64,000 bases of DNA from Ruminococcus sp. UBA4275. GTDB taxonomy: Bacteria; Bacillota; Clostridia; Oscillospirales; Ruminococcaceae. The stretch is taken from positions 5,751-69,750 of the forward strand of contig DGVV01000133.1 of assembly GCA_002395085.1 (NCBI GenBank), read 5' to 3'. This document shows positions 58,743-64,000 of the stretch, one piece after another. The position numbers and the translations under genes were made by a program. Position 1 is the stretch's first letter; each line of letters begins with the position of its first letter. The notes below the pieces were generated by a model, which worked only from the letters and a program-made list of their open reading frames with translations, was not told where the DNA came from and did not search any database.

Positions 58743-58965
58743 TCCGAAACGTCCGGAAGCGGATGCGGATGAGCTGGTCGCTTTGCTGGATTCGCTCGTC
58801 GCTTCCGGCACACAGCATATCAATCTGGAGATCGGCGCGGAAACCCGTGTGCAGACCGTCAACAGCAGCGCCTGTGACCCGCGGAAAGGTCCGTGCGCTG
58901 CTCCGAACTACGAACAGGAGGATGCTGAACCGCTGCGCGAAGCATCCGGGGCGGACGATTTCTGA
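58732..58965 (+). CDS. PFL-associated small protein, radical-domain-like N-terminus
   Basis: A 77-residue protein starting at TTG inside the pfl core stop (11-nt overlap), with GGGGAGGGCGAGG upstream. Residues about 12-35 ([20 protein letters not shown]) align with the first part of the downstream glycyl-radical protein ([20 protein letters not shown]). Instead of the radical loop it continues with [20 protein letters not shown] and an acidic tail. It looks like a duplicated and diverged radical-domain N-terminus that lost the Gly loop. A role in docking or regulation is only a guess. Start codon not certain. Confidence 0.72.
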   Translation: MTTDPKRPEADADELVALLDSLVASGTQHINLEIGAETRVQTVNSSACDPRKGPCAAPNYEQEDAEPLREASGADDF

Positions 58966-58981
58966 GAAGGAGGAATCTATT

Positions 58982-59221
58982 ATGGCAACTGAACAGCAGA
59001 TCGACAATCTGGTGGAACTGCTCGACGGCTATGTCGAGAAGGGCGGACATCATCTCAATGTGAACGTGTTTACGCGCGAAACGCTGCTCGATGCACAGGC
59101 ACATCCGGAGAAGTATCCGCAGCTTACGGTGCGTGTTTCCGGCTACGCAGTCAACTTCATCAAGCTGACGAAGGAGCAGCAGGACGACGTCATTTCCCGT
59201 ACTTTCCACGACCATATCTGA
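58982..59221 (+). CDS. Stand-alone glycyl-radical domain protein of PFL
   Basis: A 79-residue protein equal to the C-terminal domain of [64 protein letters not shown]54 in RVSGYAV is the radical glycine; the ending [15 protein letters not shown] is also canonical. AGAAGGAGGAATCTATT gives it its own strong ribosome site. It resembles the spare-part protein YfiD/GrcA of E. coli, but here it seems to be the only source of the radical for the adjacent truncated core. PflA next in line should activate it. Confidence 0.95.
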   Translation: MATEQQIDNLVELLDGYVEKGGHHLNVNVFTRETLLDAQAHPEKYPQLTVRVSGYAVNFIKLTKEQQDDVISRTFHDHI

Positions 59222-59228
59222 TGAAAGC

Positions 59229-59258
59229 GCCCGCCGGAATCTGACAGTTCCGGCGGGC
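59229..59258 (+). promoter_or_regulatory. Intercistronic hairpin between radical protein and pflA
   Basis: A perfect 11-bp stem GCCCGCCGGAA/TTCCGGCGGGC with an 8-nt loop, followed by TGTCTCTGC rather than a T tract. It may protect the upstream message or reduce pflA read-through, since only catalytic amounts of the activase are needed. Confidence 0.7.
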
Positions 59259-59283
59259 TGTCTCTGCAAAGGGGGTGCAGATC

Positions 59284-60027
59284 ATGGAGGGCAGGATTCA
59301 TTCCACAGAGAGCTTCGGCACGGTTGACGGCCCCGGCGTGCGGTTCGTGATCTTCTTTCAGGGCTGCCCGATGCGCTGTCTCTACTGCCACAATCCCGAT
59401 ACATGGGATGTGCAGGGCGGGCATCCGGAAACGGCAGATGCGCTGCTGGAGGCATTTGCGCATAACCGCCCGTTTTATAAGAACGGCGGCATCACTGCGA
59501 CCGGCGGCGAACCCATGCTTCAGCTTGATTTCCTGACAGAGCTTTTCACCAAGGCAAAGGCACGCGGCATTCATACCTGCCTTGATACATCCGGCATCTG
59601 CTATGACCCCGCACAGCCTGCGCATTTTGATGCGCTGCTTGCCGTCACGGATCTGGTGATGCTGGACATCAAGCACATCGACGACAAGCGGCACAGGGCG
59701 CTGACCGGACATTCCAACGCACGGATTCTCGCATTTGCGGAGCGGCTCGGCGAAAAAGGCGTACCTGTGTGGATCAGGCACGTCATTGTGCCGGGCTGGA
59801 CGGATGATCCCGCAGAACAGGAGCAGCTCGGATTTTTCATCGGCGGGCTGCAAACGCTGAAAGGACTGGATGTGCTGCCCTATCACGATATGGGCAGGGC
59901 CAAATATGAGGCGCTCGGTATGCCGTATCCGCTGGGCGATACACCGCCCGCAGACAAGGAAACTGCCGTGCAGGCAAAGCAGCATATTCTGCAAGGCATC
60001 CGGAAGCGGCTGCGCGCGCAGACCTGA
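59284..60027 (+). CDS. pflA: Pyruvate formate-lyase activating enzyme
   Basis: A 247-residue radical-SAM activase that makes the glycyl radical. The cluster motif is FFQGCPMRCLYCHNPDTW (CxxxCxxC). GGITATGGEPMLQLDFLTEL, CLDTSGICYD and LDIKHIDDKRHRALTG are family landmarks. The ATG at 59,284 is 8 nt after AAAGGGGG; a GTG 9 nt earlier is in frame. Its target Gly lies in the separate 79-residue protein upstream. Confidence 0.97.
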   Translation: MEGRIHSTESFGTVDGPGVRFVIFFQGCPMRCLYCHNPDTWDVQGGHPETADALLEAFAHNRPFYKNGGITATGGEPMLQLDFLTELFTKAKARGIHTCLDTSGICYDPAQPAHFDALLAVTDLVMLDIKHIDDKRHRALTGHSNARILAFAERLGEKGVPVWIRHVIVPGWTDDPAEQEQLGFFIGGLQTLKGLDVLPYHDMGRAKYEALGMPYPLGDTPPADKETAVQAKQHILQGIRKRLRAQT

Positions 60028-60066
60028 GTGTTTTTGCCGGAAACGGAAATTTTCGCGTTTTCCCCA

Positions 60067-60095
60067 TTGCAATCGCGGGGAATCTGTGTTATAAT
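60067..60095 (+). promoter_or_regulatory. Promoter of the GNAT-pyrE operon
   Basis: TTGCAA (60,067-60,072), 17-bp spacer, TATAAT (60,090-60,095); 31 nt to the GNAT ATG. Confidence 0.85.
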
Positions 60096-60125
60096 GAGAG
60101 AAAAGCGCGAAAGGAAGTGTGCAGA

Positions 60126-60599
60126 ATGTCTGAGATCCGCAAGGCTGAGGATGCTGATATTCCGGCAATTCTCCGGCTGCTTGTGCAGGTCGATATGGTG
60201 CATCATAACGGCAGACCTGACCTGTTCAAAGGCCCTGCTACCAAGTATGACGCGCGGGAGCTTGCAAAGATCTTCCGCAGCAGCCGCTCACCGGTTTTTG
60301 TCTATGTTGATGACGATGGCATTGTGCGCGGACACGCATTCTGTGTCGTGCAGGAACACGGAATCAACCCCGTCCTCACAAATATCAGGACGCTTTACAT
60401 CGACGACATCTGCATTGACGAAAACGCCCGCCGGCAGCGCATCGGTTCGCAGCTTTATGAGGCGGCGGTTGCCTTCGCAAGGGAGCAGGGCTGTTATAAC
60501 GTCACGCTCAATGTCTGGACCTGTAATCCGGATGCGCTCGCATTTTATGAGAGTCTCGGCATGAAGCCGCAGAAAATCGGCATGGAGGAGATCCTCTGA
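60126..60599 (+). CDS. GNAT-family N-acetyltransferase
   Basis: A 157-residue acetyltransferase. MSEIRKAEDADIPAILRLLV is the family start; LYIDDICIDENARRQRIGSQ contains the acetyl-CoA-binding (R/Q)xxGxx region; and CNPDALAFYESLGMKPQKIG is the C-terminal motif. Substrate unknown. The ATG at 60,126 is favoured by spacing from AAAGGAAG. Confidence 0.93.
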   Translation: MSEIRKAEDADIPAILRLLVQVDMVHHNGRPDLFKGPATKYDARELAKIFRSSRSPVFVYVDDDGIVRGHAFCVVQEHGINPVLTNIRTLYIDDICIDENARRQRIGSQLYEAAVAFAREQGCYNVTLNVWTCNPDALAFYESLGMKPQKIGMEEIL

Positions 60600-60985
60600 G
60601 CCAGTATGAGGAGTGGAAAACCAGCATGAACAATGCAAAACTCTACACCGGCAGCGGTGCGGACTGGACAAAGGCATTTGTTGCAGACCCGCACTTCTAT
60701 CAGAAGCCGGACGGCACCCCCTTCGGCGTGCTGGCATTGAATGAGGGCATCGAGACGGTGCTGCCGAAAATGCCGCAGGAGCGGTATTCGCTTCGCGGCG
60801 GAAAGATCGCGGAGTGGCGGCTGATGCTCTACAGCCGGACAAAGGGCGAGGTCATCGGAGATACCGATTTTTATGCGGCTGTCCGGAGACTTGCAGCAGG
60901 CGGCTATATCATCGACGACAATGCGGAACAGATGCTCGTGAAGGGGCTTACCCTCACAGAGCTGGATGCGCTCATGCGCGGATAA
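60596..60985 (+). CDS. Conserved-looking hypothetical protein, possible CTG start
   Basis: The ATG at 60,626 gives a 119-residue protein (MNNAKLYTGSGADWTKAFVA). The frame stays open upstream through SQYEEWKTS to a CTG at 60,596 with GGAGGAG at ideal spacing, and the CTG overlaps the GNAT stop (CTGA). A product of 129 residues starting at CTG therefore seems likelier than the ATG, whose ribosome site is poorly spaced. Landmarks are PHFYQKPDGTPFGVLALNEG and EWRLMLYSRTKGEVIGDTDF. No family recognised. It precedes pyrE in the operon. Confidence 0.7.
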   Translation: MSQYEEWKTSMNNAKLYTGSGADWTKAFVADPHFYQKPDGTPFGVLALNEGIETVLPKMPQERYSLRGGKIAEWRLMLYSRTKGEVIGDTDFYAAVRRLAAGGYIIDDNAEQMLVKGLTLTELDALMRG

Positions 60986-61002
60986 GAAAGGATGCGTTTA
61001 TC

Positions 61003-61656
61003 ATGACCTACAAAGAGGAATTTATCCGGTTTATGACCGAGTGCGGCGTGCTGACTTTTGGCGATTTCACGCTGAAATCCGGCAGAAAAGCCCCCTATTT
61101 CGTCAACACCGGCAACTACAAGACCGGTAAGCAGCTCTGCCGTCTGGGTGAGTATTATGCTGCCTGTATGCAGGAACACGGTCTGAAGGCGGATGTGCTG
61201 TTCGGACCGGCTTACAAGGGCATTCCGCTGGCAGCGGCGGCATCCATCGCGCTGTGGAAGGATCACGGTGTTGAGGTCGGCTATGCATACGACCGCAAGG
61301 AGGTCAAGGATCACGGCGAGGGCGGTATGATCGTCGGCTCGAAGCTCACGGACGGCACGAAGGTTGTGCTGATTGAGGATGTGATGACTTCCGGCAAGGC
61401 ACTGCGTGAGGTGTATCCGAAGCTGAAGTCCGTTGCGGATGTGGACATCACCGGCATGATCATCACGGTGGACCGTCAGGAGAAGGGCCTCCAGAGCGAC
61501 AAATCTGCGGTGCAGGAGGTCAAGGAGGAGTTCGGCATTGATGTCTTCTCGATTGTCACGGTCAGCGATATTATCGCGGCGATTGAAGCGGGTGTTGTGG
61601 ACGGCAAGGCATATCTGCCGCAGATGAAGGCATACCGCGAACAGTACGGCGTGTAA
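61003..61656 (+). CDS. pyrE: Orotate phosphoribosyltransferase
   Basis: A 217-residue enzyme of pyrimidine synthesis joining orotate and PRPP. PRPP loop VVLIEDVMTSGKALRE, LFGPAYKGIPLAAAASIAL and AYDRKEVKDHGEGGMIVGS are diagnostic; MTYKEEFIRFMTECGVLTFG is the normal start. AAGAAAGGATG precedes the ATG. It stands alone, without other pyr genes, and shows no attenuator. Confidence 0.98.
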   Translation: MTYKEEFIRFMTECGVLTFGDFTLKSGRKAPYFVNTGNYKTGKQLCRLGEYYAACMQEHGLKADVLFGPAYKGIPLAAAASIALWKDHGVEVGYAYDRKEVKDHGEGGMIVGSKLTDGTKVVLIEDVMTSGKALREVYPKLKSVADVDITGMIITVDRQEKGLQSDKSAVQEVKEEFGIDVFSIVTVSDIIAAIEAGVVDGKAYLPQMKAYREQYGV

Positions 61657-61672
61657 GGAATACCATTTTCAT

Positions 61673-61713
61673 AAAACAGCGGAGAACCTTTTTGACGGGT
61701 TCTCCGCTGTTTT
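61673..61713. terminator. Shared-type terminator hairpin, copy 3
   Basis: A 16-bp stem around the core AGCGGAGAACC/GGTTCTCCGCT with AAAAC/GTTTT flanks, loop TTTTTGACG, between convergent pyrE and the SulP gene; T-rich in both directions. Confidence 0.93.
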
Positions 61714-61719
61714 GCATTC

Positions 61720-63870
61720 TCATGTTTTCTGATCGAGCGCGGCAAGCATCGGCTGAATATCAGGATGTGCTGCCGCATACTGCTCGCGTGCCGCTTTGCG
61801 ATACGCCGCCAGACGGTCACTCAGGGCGGGATCCTGCGCGCGCAGATGTTCCGCGAACCGGCGGTCATAGATCCGCACGGTTTCAATTGCATCGGGATTG
61901 CGCTCCAGCAAACGGAGCGCCAGCCGGATGCGCCGTGTTTCCAGTGCTGCACCGATCTCTGATTCCGGCAGATGCAGCCGCGCTGCCAGTTCCGGCAGAT
62001 GTCCGGAGAGATGCGTCAGCAGTTCTTCCTGATCGGCGTCACTCAGTGCGTGCCACGGACCTTCCGCGTGCAGGAGACTTTCAAGCTGCGAATCAGAAGG
62101 TTCAGCCTTCAGATGCGTCAGCAGATCCGCAACGTAATGCTCCATTTCCTCCTCCGCCTGCGCCCCGAATGCCCATTCAAATTCCAGACGTGCGCTGCCG
62201 CCTTTGCGTGCGCCGGAAACTGTCTCCGGCACATAGGGCGGATCAAATCCGGCGCTTTTGAGTGCCGCAGGGATCGTGCGCCGCACATAGCCGTGTGTGA
62301 TCCAGCCGGAGAGACCCAGTGCGCGGAAACGGTCATTCAGTGCGCCGATGTGCGAAGCGAAATACAGGGAGATGCCCTTGTCATTGAGCTTGCGGCGGAA
62401 GGCTTCCAGACTGTCTGCGGCGGTGATGTCCAGTTCACAGACTGCGCCGGAATCCACGATGATGCAGCGGGTATCGGGCTGCACCGCCTGTTCCAGATCA
62501 TTCAGAAACAGCCGCACATTCGCGAAATGCAGGTTGCTTGCGAAGCGGTAGAGGATGACGTGCTGAATCGGGACGGCAGCGGTATTGCGCTCCAGACTGT
62601 GGAATCCCTCATGCCCCGGAATGATGCCGAGGAAGGAACGCTTGGGATTTGCCGTGCGGACAATCAGCGAGACAAACGACAGCACCATGCCGATGACAAC
62701 ACCGGCAACTGTGCCGAAAATCAGTACCCCGAAGAACGCGCCGAGGAAAATCAGCAGTTCTTTGCGATCCTGCTGCCAGAGGCGCTTTGCAAGATGCGTT
62801 TCGACTGCGCCCAGCAGCGCGGAAATGACGATTGCCGTCAGCACCGGAACGGGCAGGAAGCCGATGAATCCCGTGCAGAACAGCAGAATGCAGACCATCG
62901 TCAGCGAGGCGGCAAGCGACATCACCTGCGATTTTCCGCCGTACTGTTCGCCCATAGCCGTGCGGGAGACAGAACCGTTGACCGGACAGCAGCCTGTGAG
63001 ACACGCTGAGAGATTGCACAGACCGTACACGAGAATTTCGCGGTTATCCGAGAGAACATCGCCGTTTTTATTCGCAAAATTTTTGGAGGCAAGCAGCGTT
63101 TCTGCCATGATGACCGCCGCGACTGCCGCCGTTGTCAGCAGCATATCGGAGAGGCTGCCGTGCGGAATCTGCGGGAGATGCCACGCGGGGAGACCGGCTG
63201 AGACGGCATCCAGCATTTTGATGCCGTGCGCCGCCGCGAATCCGGAGAAGCTAAGCAGCGCACCCAGCATCATGACCACAACTGCCATCGGCACACGCGG
63301 GCATAAGCGTTTGCCTGCAAGCAGAATCGTCAGTGCAATCATGCCGGTCAGCAGAGAAATTCCGTGAAACTGCGTTCTGCATACGGAAAGGATATGCACG
63401 ATGAGTTCGGGTAATTCTCCCGTGCCGCTGCTGCCGCCGAGTAATTTCGGTATCTGCATGAGGATGATCGTTGTGCAGATGCCGCTGATAAATCCGCCCA
63501 TGACCGGCGTGGAGATGTACTGCACGAGTTTGCCGGCGCGGAGAATTGCGAACAGCACAAGCCACAGACCCGTCAGCAGCGTGAGGAACGGCACAAGCGC
63601 CATCGCTTCCGGAGAACCGCCTTCCAGCCCCTGTGCGGAAAGGAATGCACCGATGAGTGCGGCGGGGGCGGCATCGACACCGAAAATGAACTGCGGAGAG
63701 GTTGAGAACAGGCCGAATATCAGAATCGGGAAGATCGAACCGTACAGACCGTAAACAGCGGGCAGACCGGCAATCTGTGCATAGCCCATAGAGATAGGAA
63801 TGGAAACCAGCCCGATGATGATGCCGGTCAGCAAATCGCGGGGGAGTGTTTTGGCTGAGAAACGAATCAA
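61720..63870 (-). CDS. SulP-family anion transporter with STAS domain
   Basis: A 716-residue SulP protein. The membrane part (about 1-400) begins PRDLLTGIIIGLVSIPISMG YAQ and has 11-14 hydrophobic segments. A STAS domain (about 430-540) includes RCIIVDSGAVCELDITAADS. The last 160 residues (about 555-716) are an additional charged helical region (GPWHALSDADQEELLTHLSG), longer than in most SulP proteins. Substrates in the family include sulfate, bicarbonate and dicarboxylates; no sulfate-assimilation gene is nearby. Start is TTG at 63,870 with AAGGAGG 8 nt upstream. Confidence 0.92.
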   Translation of the reverse strand: MIRFSAKTLPRDLLTGIIIGLVSIPISMGYAQIAGLPAVYGLYGSIFPILIFGLFSTSPQFIFGVDAAPAALIGAFLSAQGLEGGSPEAMALVPFLTLLTGLWLVLFAILRAGKLVQYISTPVMGGFISGICTTIILMQIPKLLGGSSGTGELPELIVHILSVCRTQFHGISLLTGMIALTILLAGKRLCPRVPMAVVVMMLGALLSFSGFAAAHGIKMLDAVSAGLPAWHLPQIPHGSLSDMLLTTAAVAAVIMAETLLASKNFANKNGDVLSDNREILVYGLCNLSACLTGCCPVNGSVSRTAMGEQYGGKSQVMSLAASLTMVCILLFCTGFIGFLPVPVLTAIVISALLGAVETHLAKRLWQQDRKELLIFLGAFFGVLIFGTVAGVVIGMVLSFVSLIVRTANPKRSFLGIIPGHEGFHSLERNTAAVPIQHVILYRFASNLHFANVRLFLNDLEQAVQPDTRCIIVDSGAVCELDITAADSLEAFRRKLNDKGISLYFASHIGALNDRFRALGLSGWITHGYVRRTIPAALKSAGFDPPYVPETVSGARKGGSARLEFEWAFGAQAEEEMEHYVADLLTHLKAEPSDSQLESLLHAEGPWHALSDADQEELLTHLSGHLPELAARLHLPESEIGAALETRRIRLALRLLERNPDAIETVRIYDRRFAEHLRAQDPALSDRLAAYRKAAREQYAAAHPDIQPMLAALDQKT

Positions 63871-63927
63871 ATAATCATCCTCCTTCTGAGGTCGCAGATA
63901 CGTGATTTTTATAAAAACAGTTGGGTA

Positions 63928-63962
63928 TGTAACTCTTTATGTGGTTACACATGATTTGTCAA
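63928..63962 (-). promoter_or_regulatory. Promoter with internal dyad upstream of SulP
   Basis: On the minus strand TTGACA (63,957-63,962), 17 bp, TAAAGA (63,934-63,939, weak). The dyad TGTAAC-N10-GTTACA (63,928-63,933 and 63,944-63,949) overlaps the -10 and spacer and could be an operator. Confidence 0.5.
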
Positions 63963-64000
63963 ATGAATGATCTGTTTATCCAAACTGAAGTTTTTGGTCG

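Noticed and set aside
56907..58862. A 651-codon antisense open frame over pfl
   Set aside because: Spans three sense genes with strong conserved motifs; composition (Ile, Arg, His, Asp-rich) is that of a complementary-strand shadow.
58700..58990. Pfl split explained as a simple frameshift or nonsense mutation
   Set aside because: The radical-domain gene begins with its own ATG and AAGGAGG after a complete intervening small gene, and joining the frames would insert about 80 foreign residues. A point mutation does not explain this, although a sequencing check is still the decisive test.
1..64000. tRNA or rRNA genes
   Set aside because: No stretch with a convincing cloverleaf or conserved rRNA words was recognised; the prophage att site is in a protein gene, not a tRNA.

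Overview
The window looks like a chromosome segment of a cellulolytic gut Firmicute, most like the Ruminococcus champanellensis / R. flavefaciens lineage. The basis is a dockerin-bearing GH48 exocellulase with a Thr-rich linker, a second dockerin protein built on leucine-rich repeats, a Clostridia-type housekeeping block (yicC-remA-gmk-rpoZ-priA-def-fmt-rsmB-rlmN-prpC-prkC-rsgA), and moderately high GC with strong AGGAGG ribosome binding sites.

Bases 1 to about 31,958 are one end of a siphovirus-type prophage; its other end lies outside the window. Going leftward on the minus strand from the switch, it has an early operon (Cro-like protein, BRO/ORF6C antirepressor, small proteins, PcfK and PcfJ homologues), a replication and recombination module (ParB-like coiled-coil protein, SMC-like ATPase, Sak4-like RecA ATPase, DUF669 protein, SF2 helicase, primase-helicase, RusA), a RinA-like late regulator with a late promoter, and the head and tail genes (a fused small+large terminase, portal, minor capsid protein with a toxin-like C-terminus, scaffold, capsid, connectors, tail tube, two chaperones, tape measure). 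On the plus strand lie a CI-like repressor without a cleavage domain, a large serine integrase, a self-contained toxin-antitoxin cassette and a predicted small RNA. The switch has two near-consensus promoters facing each other, each with an operator inside its spacer.

The prophage sits inside a cotJC / manganese-catalase-like spore-coat gene. The 3' part of that gene survives in frame directly after the integrase.

The host part starts with the LRR-dockerin gene, a small secreted protein gene, and a four-gene ABC operon of the GldA-GldF-GldG-DUF4340 type (minus strand). GH48 follows, with a perfect consensus promoter and a leader of about 260 nt. Then comes the long plus-strand housekeeping block. 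After a divergent AbrB-type regulator there is a pyruvate formate-lyase locus in which the enzyme is split: a 692-residue core with the Cys-Cys active site, a 77-residue middle protein, and a separate 79-residue glycyl-radical domain, followed by the activating enzyme. GNAT, an unknown gene, pyrE and a convergent SulP transporter complete the window. One hairpin core (AGCGGAGAACC / GGTTCTCCGCT) recurs as the terminator at three separate loci.

Most worth checking: the split PFL, the fused terminase, the capsid-borne toxin-like domain with a small downstream gene, the face-to-face promoter switch, the prophage small RNA, and the cotJC insertion.
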